From NCBI GenBank assembly GCA_025642075.2, contig JAODUO010000938.1, positions 217,001-281,000 on the forward strand: a stretch of 64,000 nt of DNA, given 5' to 3'. The position numbers and the translations under genes are program-made. Below the pieces are notes generated by a model. That model saw only the letters and a program-made list of their open reading frames with translations, searched no databases and was not told the DNA's origin. This document shows, piece after piece, positions 52,501 to 58,480 of this stretch; within the stretch, counting starts at the first letter, position 1; each line of letters opens with the position of its first letter. Source of the DNA: Ridgeia piscesae (lineage: Eukaryota > Annelida > Polychaeta > Sabellida > Siboglinidae).

Positions 52501-54267
52501 TGTGTTTGTTGTGTGCATGTAGAGAGCTCCTGTGATGTTAGAGCTGTGTTTGTTGTGTGCATGTAGAGAGCTCCTGTGATGTTAGAGCTGTGTTTGTTGT
52601 GTGCAGGTAGAGAGCTCCTGTGATGTTAGAGCTGTGTTTGTTGTGTGCAGGTAGAGAGCTCCTGTGATGTTAGAGCTGTGTTTGTTGTGTGCAGGTAGAG
52701 AGCTCCTGTGATGTTAGAGCTGTGTTTGTTGTGTGCATGTAGAGAGCGCCTGTGATGTTAGAGCTGTGTTTGTTGTGTGCAGATAGAGAGCTCCTGTGAT
52801 GTTAGAGCTGTGTTTGTTGTGTGCATGTAGAGAGCTCCTGTGATGTTAGAGCTGTGTTTGTTGTGTGCATGTAGAGAGCTCCTGTGATGTTAGAGCTGTG
52901 TTTGTTGTGTGCATGTAGAGAGCGCCTGTGATGTTAGAGCTGTGTTTGTTGTGTGCATGTAGAGAGCTCCTGTGATGTTAGATATGTGTTTGTTGTGTGC
53001 ATGTAGAGAGCTCCTGTGATGTTAGAGCTGTGTTTGTTGTGTGCATGTAGAGAGCTCCTGTGATGTTAGATATGTGTTTGTTGTGTGCATGTAGAGAGCT
53101 CCTGTGATGTTAGATATGTGTTTGTTGTGTGCATGTAGAGAGCTCCTGTGATGTTAGAGCTGTGTTTGTTGTGTGCAGGTAGAGAGCTCCTGTGATGTTA
53201 GAGCTGTGTTTGTTGTGTGCATGTAGAGAGCTCCTGTGATGTTAGAGCTGTGTTTGTTGTGTGCATGTAGAGAGCTCCTGTGATGTTAGAGCTGTGTTTG
53301 TTGTGTGCAGGTAGAGAGCTCCTGTGATGTTAGAGCTGTGTTTGTTGTGTGCATGTAGAGAGCTCCTGTGATGTTAGAGCTGTGTTTGTTGTGTGCATGT
53401 AGAGAGCTCCTGTGATGTTAGATATGTGTTTGTTGTGTGCATGTAGAGAGCTCCTGTGATGTTAGATCTGTGTTTGTTGTGTGCATGTAGAGAGCTCCTG
53501 TGATGTTAGAGCTGTGTTTGTTGTGTGCATGTAGAGAGCTCCTGTGATGTTAGAGCTGTGTTTGTTGTGTGCATGTAGAGAGCTCCTGTGATGTTAGAGC
53601 TGTGTTTGTTGTGTGCATGTAGAGAGCTCCTGTGATGTTAGATATGTGTTTGTTGTGTGCATGTAGAGAGCTCCTGTGATGTTAGAGCTGTGTTTGTTGT
53701 GTGCAGATAGAGAGCTCCTGTGATGTTAGAGCTGTGTTTGTTGTGTGCATGTAGAGAGCTCCTGTGACGATAGAGCTGTTTGTTGTGCAGGTGGAGAGCT
53801 GTGTTTGTTGTGCAGGTGGAGAGCTGTGATAGAGCTGTGTTTGTTGTGCAGGTGGAGAGCTGTGATAGAGCTGTGTTTGTTGTGCAGGTGGAGAGCTGTG
53901 ATAGAGCTGTGTTTGTTGTGCAGGTGGAGAGCTGTGATAGAGCTGTGTTGTGTTGCATGAGAGCTGTGAGTAGAGCTGTTTGTTGTGCAGGTGTAGAGCT
54001 GTGTTTGTTGTGCAGGTGGAGAGCTGTGATAGAGCTGTGTTTGTTGTGCAGGTGGAGAGCTGTGATAGAGCTGTGTTTGTTGTGCAGGTGGAGAGCTGTG
54101 ATAGAGCTGTGTTTGTTGTGCAGGTGGAGAGCTGTGATAGAGCTGTGTTTGTTGTGCAGGTGGAGAGCTCCTACGAGGACGTGTACACGGTGTTGTTTGT
54201 TGACCACGTCCATAGGCACCCGTCTGGCCGATGGCGCCTCCTGGATGTAGCCATGTTCCGTCACTAA
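18812..54267 (+). CDS. giant multi-Tudor germline protein (about 19 Tudor domains)
   Basis: Tudor-domain family protein (Drosophila Tudor/TDRD1/TDRD6/TDRD15 type). Such proteins scaffold germ granules by binding symmetrically dimethylated arginines of Piwi proteins (family knowledge). Exons: 18812-21078, 22098-22354, 26871-32414, 33008-33215, 33997-35085, 35678-36326, 36903-37172, 37741-37900, 38198-38365, 38572-38670, 39228-39383, 39693-39956, 40721-40844, 41656-41812, 43227-43374, 44004-44107, 54160-54267. All join in phase to 3,923 residues. Tudor cores start near residues 61, 267, 442, 643, 825, 1073, 1300, 1518, 1767, 1955, 2136, 2344, 2550, 2750, 2973, 3186, 3400, 3628 and 3868, spaced about 180-250 as in extended Tudor units. 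Most keep WYRA and F(V/I)DYGN; cores 3 (DFSSDG), 13 (DCGTSE), 17 (DYGTRA) and 18 (DYGKKE) lack cage or Asn residues. The nineteenth stops short after FVDH. No RNA-binding, MYND or helicase domain was seen. Confidence 0.93.
21079..22097. other. Tudor-gene intron; nothing seen
   Basis: AT-rich. Open frames at 21455-22004 have no Tudor similarity or splice support. Confidence 0.55.
22098..22354 (+). CDS. Tudor gene exon 2: N-terminal half of Tudor core 5
   Basis: Acceptor ccggcag, donor gtcagt. Encodes VVVTLVDDPEHFYCQLTASE (the extended-Tudor SN-like lead-in) and IAKYSEDEGWYRARVT. The Tudor core is completed by exon 3 after a 4.5-kb intron. Confidence 0.93.
22476..22536 (+). repeat. (GT)n microsatellite
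   Basis: About 60 bp of nearly pure GT dinucleotides with one GG interruption at the middle. Confidence 0.97.
26126..26440. repeat. 36-bp minisatellite in Tudor-gene intron
   Basis: About nine copies of a 36-bp unit (theme attgtattccggatagaaa plus gcgtaactacgaatag). Because 36 is a multiple of 3, open frames with 12-residue periodicity appear on both strands; they are side effects. Confidence 0.95.
26871..32414 (+). CDS. Tudor gene exon 3: end of core 5 and cores 6-13
   Basis: A 5.5-kb exon with acceptor tgttgtag and donor gtgaga. Contains MFVDYGNHE (core 5) and then eight complete extended-Tudor repeats with WYRA/WYRG/WYRS and FVDYGN-type cores (VQFVDYGNEE, VQFVDYGNDE, VKYVDYGNTE, VHFVDYGNSE, VRFIDYGNVE, VRYIDFGNSS, VKFVDYGNTD, VTLIDCGTSE). 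Each is preceded by a lead-in of the form VxVSHVxSPxxFWCQL. Core 13 lacks the aromatic Tyr and Asn of the methylarginine cage. Confidence 0.95.
29327..29398 (+). repeat. 18-bp coding repeat (APPARQ)n
   Basis: In-frame tandem repeat in exon 3, about four copies of QAPPAR in the linker between Tudor cores 8 and 9. Unit length is a multiple of three, so length change keeps the frame. Confidence 0.9.
32415..33007. other. Tudor-gene intron; nothing seen
   Basis: AT-rich intron; no repeats or coding signal recognised. Confidence 0.6.
33008..33215 (+). CDS. Tudor gene exon 4: lead-in of core 14
   Basis: Acceptor gctgtag, donor gttggt. Encodes KIEVYVSHFVSPTRFWCQLV and ends ALCVIR, continued by YKDDSLYRARV in exon 5 with matching phase. 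Confidence 0.93.
33216..33996. other. Tudor-gene intron with a duplicated segment
   Basis: Two related stretches, about 33440-33480 and 33696-33755, share gattagcc...caggctc...aggtggcag...gcagcact. Possibly an old repeat, not classified. No exon expected. Confidence 0.4.
33997..35085 (+). CDS. Tudor gene exon 5: end of core 14 and core 15
   Basis: Acceptor caacag, donor gtgagt. Contains FCIDYGNTTSV (core 14) and a full core 15 with SWCRARV (Cys for the usual Tyr in WYRA) and VYVDYGNIETV. The acidic linker ENSEEEDVDVVNGD lies between. Confidence 0.94.
35086..35677. other. Tudor-gene intron; nothing seen
   Basis: AT-rich intron with no recognised element. Confidence 0.6.
35678..36326 (+). CDS. 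Tudor gene exon 6: core 16
   Basis: Acceptor tatccag, donor gtaagt. Encodes LEVHVVSAVSPCNFWCQ, IWHRAMI (His in place of Tyr) and VRFVDYGNTRDV, plus a C-terminal extended-Tudor segment with IGQQLVDSGYG. Ends at phase 0. Confidence 0.94.
36327..36902. other. Tudor-gene intron; nothing seen
   Basis: AT-rich intron with no recognised element. Confidence 0.6.
36903..37172 (+). CDS. Tudor gene exon 7: first half of core 17
   Basis: Acceptor attgacag, donor gtatat. Exactly 90 codons, phase 0-0. Encodes CLVRSGRDSEWHRAFV and ends DTYE, continued by VVLVDYGTRATV in exon 8. Confidence 0.9.
37173..37740. other. Tudor-gene intron; nothing seen
   Basis: AT-rich intron splitting Tudor core 17; no recognised element. 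Confidence 0.6.
37741..37900 (+). CDS. Tudor gene exon 8: second half of core 17
   Basis: Acceptor ctttttcag, donor gtgagt. VVLVDYGTRATV keeps DYG but has Thr in place of the cage Asn, followed by the usual IPAQVLTCSLDGIEAP strand. Leaves at phase 1. Confidence 0.92.
38198..38365 (+). CDS. Tudor gene exon 9: C-terminal extended-Tudor segment
   Basis: Acceptor tttccag, donor gtacgg. 168 nt, phase 1-1. Encodes LRLSFTSHEDNNVYPVYMYD and MLVERGFAS, the closing SN-like strand and helix of an extended Tudor. Confidence 0.88.
38572..38670 (+). CDS. Tudor gene exon 10: acidic linker
   Basis: Acceptor gtttcag, donor gtcagt. 99 nt, phase 1-1. Encodes SFLEGEEGEEDEETDAGAE, a low-complexity acidic spacer. 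Skipping it would keep the frame. Confidence 0.8.
38671..39227. other. Tudor-gene intron; nothing seen
   Basis: AT-rich intron with no recognised element. Confidence 0.6.
39228..39383 (+). CDS. Tudor gene exon 11: lead-in of core 18
   Basis: Acceptor gcgacag, donor gtagga. 156 nt, phase 1-1. Encodes QQVAVQVVSARDPDNIVCQR and LMTQLAVEYA, the SN-like lead-in strand and helix. Confidence 0.9.
39693..39956 (+). CDS. Tudor gene exon 12: core 18
   Basis: Acceptor taaacag, donor gtaagt. 264 nt, phase 1-1. Encodes GQPCCVRYTRDGTWRRAQV and VYHVDYGKKEMV: Arg replaces the Tyr of WYRA and Lys replaces the cage Asn, so methylarginine binding is doubtful (inference). Confidence 0.93.
39957..40416. other. 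Tudor-gene intron, upstream part
   Basis: Pyrimidine-rich stretch around 40050-40230 on the plus strand (many ttctcc/ttcct words), otherwise nothing recognised. It leads into the splice-acceptor repeats. Confidence 0.55.
40414..40720 (+). repeat. 76-bp tandem repeat of an acceptor plus exon start
   Basis: Acceptor-like gattgcag ends at 40416, 40492, 40568 and 40644, and the real one at 40720: a constant 76-bp step. Each is followed by acatcctggatattgaa-type sequence resembling the real exon start acatccgggacgtgttgg. Four decoys precede the functional acceptor. The unit is not a multiple of three. Confidence 0.93.
40721..40844 (+). CDS. Tudor gene exon 13
   Basis: Acceptor taattgcag, donor gtgagt. 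Encodes DIRDVLEEACCRESNDGQSL and VTLTVISTDDDDRIIVDIET. Split codon tg|t gives Cys with exon 14. It is a C-terminal extended-Tudor strand following core 18. Confidence 0.9.
40845..41655. other. Tudor-gene intron; nothing seen
   Basis: Pyrimidine-rich patch near 41400-41520, otherwise no recognised element. Confidence 0.55.
41656..41812 (+). CDS. Tudor gene exon 14: VNLRELL helix and acidic linker
   Basis: Acceptor gttgcag. Encodes EGVNLRELLMDRKLAVV, the closing helix typical of extended Tudors, then an acidic EEEEAEGEDGSGEQEM run. Two phase-0 donors are possible: gtgagt after 41812 (chosen) and gtaaat after 41824, which would add four residues. Confidence 0.88.
41876..42182 (+). mobile_element. 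tRNA-derived SINE
   Basis: The head resembles a tRNA, with an A-box-like tggctaaatctttgg (about 41893-41907) and a perfect B box ggttcgaatcc (41926-41936). A conserved-looking middle (ccttgggcaagtttgttcac, ctcagccgtataaatgagaa) and the tail aaagcgctttgagta...gcgctatataag follow; all three are typical of SINEs of marine invertebrates (family knowledge, subfamily not assigned). Lies in the sense direction in the intron after exon 14. Confidence 0.85.
42360..43060. repeat. 27-bp minisatellite in Tudor-gene intron
   Basis: About 26 copies of gtcacacatgtagtgtatca plus tgtgtct. Unit is nine codons, so both strands carry long open frames (VTHVVYHVS and MCDRHMIHY periodicity) that are not genes. No match to the flanking exons. 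Confidence 0.96.
43227..43374 (+). CDS. Tudor gene exon 15: lead-in of core 19
   Basis: Acceptor gtaccag, donor gtgagt. Encodes YKPRTLKEGDHCSVFLSHC and NPGQIWCQVASDD, the SN-like lead-in of a further Tudor unit. Leaves at phase 1. Confidence 0.92.
43441..43895. mobile_element. fold-back element with about 120-bp inverted arms
   Basis: The left arm (43441 to about 43555) and the right arm (about 43775 to 43895) are near-perfect inverted copies: cttacatttttcc against ggaaaaatgtaag at the tips, and catttatggtataaat against atttataccataaatg inside. About 220 bp of unique sequence lies between. No coding capacity; a non-autonomous element in an intron. Confidence 0.85.
44004..44107 (+). CDS. Tudor gene exon 16: first half of core 19
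   Basis: Acceptor tttcag, donor gtcagt. Encodes DGDMCCVLSTEDNLWYRAQ. The exon end tggtacagggcccag and its donor are the seed of the downstream 31-bp array. Confidence 0.93.
44090..45466 (+). repeat. 31-bp array built from the exon-16 splice donor
   Basis: Begins at the end of exon 16 itself. The unit is tggtacagggcacag followed by gtcagtgggggtcatt: the WYRAQ codons plus the 5' splice site and first intron bases. About 43 copies, alternating between variants tacagggcacag|gtcag, gcacagggcatag|gtcag and tacagggcatag|atcag. Many copies keep an AG|gtcagt donor. The 31-bp step changes frame each time, so all three forward frames look open in patches. Confidence 0.95.
45660..53770 (+). repeat. 8-kb array of 44-bp units related to the exon-17 acceptor
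   Basis: About 185 copies of gtagagagctcctgtgatgt plus tagagctgtgtttgttgtgtgcat. The end of the unit and the start of the next (tttgttgtgtgca[g/t]gtagagagctcc) mirror the real junction tttgttgtgcag|gtggagagctcc at 54159/54160. In most copies the acceptor AG reads AT (gcatg); a minority keep gcagg or gcaga. Other alternations are gagctgtg/gatctgtg and gagctcctg/gagcgcctg/gagtgcctg. Confidence 0.95.
53771..54159 (+). repeat. 36-bp sub-array with intact, in-frame acceptors
   Basis: Shorter units, gtggagagctgtgatagagc plus tgtgtttgttgtgcag, all ending in CAG. Acceptors at 54015, 54051, 54087, 54123 and the functional 54159 are 36 nt apart and in frame with exon 17. Each upstream choice would add the 12 residues VESCDRAVFVVQ with no stop. 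Confidence 0.9.
54160..54267 (+). CDS. Tudor gene exon 17: end of core 19, truncated
   Basis: Acceptor ttgtgcag. Encodes VESSYEDVYTVLFVDH, joined in phase to WYRAQ, then leaves the Tudor pattern (VHRHPSGRWRLLDVAMFRH) and stops at TAA 54265-54267. The expected YGN and the following IPxQAxxCxL strand are missing. Either this is a short terminal exon, or the exon is spliced onward to 56639 with a donor I cannot fix. Confidence 0.75.
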   Translation: MESSYEDVYTVLFVDHVHRHPSGRWRLLDVAMFRH

Positions 54268-55815
54268 GCTCTGCGTTGCACTTTGCGTCATGTAGCCACT
54301 GCCGGATGGAGCCTCTCAGTGAGTAGCCATCAGCCAGCGTCCGTAGACCTGTCTCTATGGTGGGCTGCTTCCCGCAATATTTTCTGTTTTTAAAGCACTT
54401 TAGCAATTTGGTTGCATTGACCTTAGAGATATGTATTATTCCATTATGGTCCTGCCAGATCTTGTTGGCCAGGATCCTGTGGCCTTGCTTTTTTTTACTG
54501 CTACTCCAGTCCATATGTTGATCCGATCCATCGCAGTATGTGCTGTTGTCTTTTGAGTGGTAGAGACCATAGAATATGTGTCAGCTAGATCTCTGTGTTG
54601 ACAGTTTGACGAGTCATGTAGCCCATAGTTAGCCTGCTCTCATCACTGTCACACCTGGTGAGTTTGTTAGAGTGTGCTAATAGAGTACGAGAGCTCGCTG
54701 TGATGAGAGCGGTTAGGTGCATAATATTGTTCGCGGGATGTTTCAGCTATCTCTGTTGGTATTAAACGATTGACATTTTAGAGATAGCTAGTAATTATGT
54801 CTGTTTTGAATGGTGTTGTGATCCAGTGTGGACTCTGGATAGCACTGTTGTTAGTTGCATATCAATTTAACTTTTTATGTAATTAAAGTTACCATATCTT
54901 GATTGAGTAATAACGGTTGTTGGTGTGTTTAGTGAGTGGTCAGACAGACTCAATTAGACATAGCTCTGAGAGTGCTTAGCAGAGCTCCGATTATATATGA
55001 TTAGGTTGGTAGAGGTGCCATTGTAGACGTCAGATTGTTGAGTTGACCCCACGACTTGGCAATTGGGGCAGTGTTGTGCCATGTGGCGTTGAGTTAAGCT
55101 TGTAAAAATTTGAGTGCTGTAGAGTGTCTTCTAGTGATTTAGGAGCTAAAAGGGAATTTGGGCTATTGTATAGACTACAGCAGACTGTTTGTTGGGATAC
55201 AGTACCCTATGACTTCCTATGTTGTTGAACAGGTCCAAATCACGTGATGAATTGTAATTGTATGTGTCTTTTAGAGTTGTGGTATAGATAGTGTGACTTG
55301 TAGGAAACATAAAAAAAATTTTATTTCATAACATTTTTACTTTTATTTAATTTTGCCAAAAATTTGATTGATGAATAAGTGATCGGGGCGTAGGGTAATG
55401 TTCACTGGACAGATAACAGACGATGACAATTAGCTACAAAGCTTGAAAATGCTTAACAGGCAACCCAGAATCTATAAATAGATTTTTGTTTTTCAAGAAA
55501 AATTTTGACTTTTTTTGTTAAAAAAAAAAAAACTTTATTGAAAAAGTGGTTTGGGCAAATTTGGGGAGGTATTGGCCTGTTTTTTAATTTTTTTCTTTGA
55601 GTTTTGTTTTTCTTAATTTGTAAATATTTATTTCGGTGCAAAAAAAAAATTTGTAAGCTATCTTATAAATCGTACTACAGTTACTACATGTTTAAGTTGG
55701 AAAAGGACATAACACTTTACCCGTCACATGACTTCCACTATGTCCTTTCAACAGGTCCAACAACTCACCGATGATGAAGTTGGTTGAATTGTAGTCTCTT
55801 TTCTATAATATGTGG
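54268..55815. other. 3' UTR or intron after exon 17
   Basis: No coding exon found; in particular no Tudor YGN segment. ATTAAA at 54882-54887 followed by GT-rich sequence (ggttgttggtgtgttt) could serve as a poly(A) signal for a transcript ending after exon 17. Confidence 0.45.
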
Positions 55816-55827
55816 TACTAAGCAATA

Positions 55828-56508
55828 GTGTCAACACAGCTAGGACTCAACATCAACAGAAGCAAGACAAGAATTATGAAAGCCAACACAAAGAACAACA
55901 ACCCCATTAGAGTCATTCACATACCTGGGCAGTACAATCAATAAACATGGAGGCACACAAGAAGACATCAAAGCAAGGATACAGAAAGCAAGAGTTGCAT
56001 TCATCATGTTGAGAAACATTTGGAGCGCAAAACAAATCAAAACTAACACCAAACTGAGAATATCCAATTCAAATGTCAAGGCAGTTTTACTCTATGGATC
56101 GGAGACATGGCGAAGTACACAGAAGACACTAAAAAGAATACAGACCTTCATCAACAAATGCCTGCATAGAATCCTACACCTGAAGTGGACAGACAAGATA
56201 TCCAACACTACACTCTGGAAAATGACCAAGCAACTACCCATAGAAAATTAAATAAAGAAGAGAAAATGGAGGTGGATAGGACATACACTCAGGAAACCAC
56301 AAAACACCATCACCCGTCAAGCCATCACATGGAACCCCCCAGGGAAGAGGCGAAGAGGTAGGCCACGAAACACCTGGCAAAGAGACACGGAAAAAGGAGC
56401 GAAGGAGATGGGATACACCAGGAGAGAAATGGAGAGGATGGCCACGGACAGAAAACGGTGGCGTTCCTTGGTCGATGGCCTATGCTCCCAGCGAGCAAAC
56501 AGGCATAA
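55828..56508 (+). mobile_element. 5'-truncated non-LTR retrotransposon with 13-bp target duplication
   Basis: Encodes the C-terminal part of a LINE endonuclease-reverse transcriptase protein, broken by a frameshift and a stop: GSTINKHGGTQEDIKARIQK, AVLLYGSETWRSTQKTLKRI, FINKCLHRIL, KRKWRWIGHTLRKP and GKRRRGRPRNTW. It is bounded by the direct repeat gtactaagcaata at 55815-55827 and 56509-56521, a target-site duplication. Only the 3' end was inserted. Clade not assigned. Confidence 0.9.
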
Positions 56509-56638
56509 GTACTAAGCAATATTATTATTACTATTTTGTTGTTGAATAAACTGATATTCATTCATTCATAACTTGAGTTACCTGTCCTCAGTGAAAGGTG
56601 AGACAGAATCAAGTTTACATGGGTCTGTCTGTCCTCAG

Positions 56639-57138
56639 CTCCCCGGACTGTCATCCCTGACAAGGTAGTGGTGGGAGAACAGGGAGATCTGTCCCAGGAA
56701 GCCGTTGGGGAATCGGGAGCATCTGCAGAGGTGGAAGGTGCAGCCACCCAGAATGGAGTCGAGTCCTCCCCCAACCAGGATTCTGGGAGTGATGCAGAGG
56801 CGCCCTCTGGAGACAGGCAGGGAGATGGAGCGGCCGCTCCGGAGCACAGCCACGATGACGCCGCGGTCGTGTCGGGAGGTGACGCGTCTTGTGTCAGTGG
56901 TGCATCGTGTGGTACTACGGATACACCCGATGGCGTCACGGATACACCAAACGATGTCGTTGATACATCTAGAGGTACCAGCAATACACCAGATGGTACC
57001 AGTGAAGTGTGCGATGGTTCGATCGACACACCCGGTGCTGCCACTGATACAGTGGACGGTGCCAGCGATACACCAACTGGTGCCATAGATAAATCAAGTG
57101 ATGCCAGCGGTGTACCGGTATCGAGTGAGGATTCCTAA
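56639..57138 (+). CDS. possible alternative last exon of the Tudor gene: acidic repeat tail
   Basis: Acceptor tctgtcctcag at 56638. The single open frame (entering at phase 1) reads PRTVIPDKVVVGEQGDLSQE, then an acidic Ser/Gly/Ala-rich segment and nine degenerate heptads of the TDTPDGV type, to a TAA stop. It is followed by a 3' UTR with AATAAA signals, so it looks like a terminal exon. I could not identify a convincing phase-1 donor in exon 17, so its link to the Tudor gene is inference; it could be the end of another transcript. Confidence 0.5.
56917..57111 (+). repeat. 21-bp coding repeat (TDTPDGV-like heptads)
   Basis: About nine degenerate in-frame 21-bp units (acggatacacccgatggcgtc and relatives) in the candidate terminal exon. 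Confidence 0.85.
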
Positions 57139-58030
57139 GCGAGGCCGCCAACGGTAGTTTGAATTAGTGATAAGAATTGTATTTTTGAAATGCCATCCAC
57201 CGTTGGTATGACAAGTTGCGAGAAATACACATTATTATTATCATCATATAGTAACACTACTATTACAGTGTTGGTACTACACTGAATGGTTGTAATTTCT
57301 ACTGTTATTACGGTGTTGATGTTACACTGAGTGTTTGTAATCACAACACTGGAGCAAGCCTGGCTGGTTAGAAGATATTTATTTTTGCGTGTCGTTTTTC
57401 AATTCAGGAAGCCTTAGAATTAGTTAGCAGCAGCTACATTTAGTTTCTATGCAATTTCACCTCGTAATAATATTAATGAGGTTTACATTTTTTATTATGT
57501 AATTGTGTGTTGTTAACAGTTATGTAATTTGTTTAACATGTTTACTAGTTGTTTCATATTCTAATTTTTTACTGTGTCGTTGCCATACCAACACGAAGGA
57601 GTAATTTTCTTTGGTGTTTGCAGAATTTTGGCAATTGGAGAACCACGATATCTTAAACTTCCATTGTTTTTTCTCGCTGTCTTAGATGGCAGACAAATTA
57701 CAGAATTCCGTTTTAAAAAGTTACAGTTGATTAGTGTTATGATCATATATTGGAATACAATAGTTGCTGAATAGTTTCACCGTTGCTTGATATTATGTTT
57801 CTACAATCGTTTGACAAGATTTTGTCAACATTCTCTCCCGGTTACTTCTAGCGTGCCCCGGTGTGACTAACAGAAACAAACTGTTCAGTGTGAAATAAAA
57901 ATGAGCAGTTGCTGCTGCCAGTGTAGGAATGTTGGTGGTTGATTTGTCGAGGCTTCAATTTCGCACGCGGTTGTTCGTTGTAATCACACTTGTTATAAAG
58001 TTTTCAATAAAGCGTTTACGCTTCACCTGT
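57139..58030 (+). other. 3' UTR of the terminal exon
   Basis: Non-coding, AT-rich. AATAAA at 57894-57899 and 58006-58011, the latter followed by ttgttttgtgtg, a good downstream GU element. Confidence 0.55.
58006..58011 (+). terminator. poly(A) signal AATAAA
   Basis: AATAAA in a ttttcaataaagcg context, with a GU-rich element within 25 bp downstream. Best candidate for the 3' end of the plus-strand transcription unit. Confidence 0.6.
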
Positions 58031-58100
58031 TGTTTTGTGTGTACGAGTGACAGTGGTGGTGATTGTTCTGTGCAGTAGTGACTATGAGTTCCTGTATCGG

Positions 58101-58480
58101 GTGCTGTACTACACTGGGACATGGCAATACAGGAGCCTAGTTAATCTTATACTTCCACCAGCACACGTCAATGTTTTGTGCGGAAGAAACACGGATGTTT
58201 GACTTAGACCATTGCCCAATCACCATGCAGACGTAGCTTGTGTTACATGTAATGTGTGACAAATCTTAACACTACTGATAGAATATGACGTAAATATAAT
58301 CGTTTCCCTGCCTGTACTACGACTGGTCCAAACCAAAATTGGCCTAACTCTGTAGGCAGCTTGGTGATTGGCAATGGTCAGACATCCGTGTTTCTTCTGT
58401 ACAAATACATCGACGTGCGCTGGTGAAAGTATAAGGTTAACTAGGCTCCAGTGTTGCCATGTGCCAGTGTAGAACGGCAC
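58101..58480. mobile_element. fold-back element with about 130-bp inverted arms
   Basis: The left arm (58101 to about 58230) and the right arm (about 58352 to 58480) are inverted copies: gtgctgtactacactggga against the complement of the right end gtgccgttctacactggca, and gaagaaacacggatgt against acatccgtgtttcttc inside. About 120 bp of spacer. Sits between the convergent 3' ends of the Tudor and PEX3 genes. Confidence 0.85.

Noticed and set aside
53638..54514. Minus-strand open frames across the array end
   Set aside because: Antisense to 36-bp repeats and exon 17; no similarity and repeat-driven.
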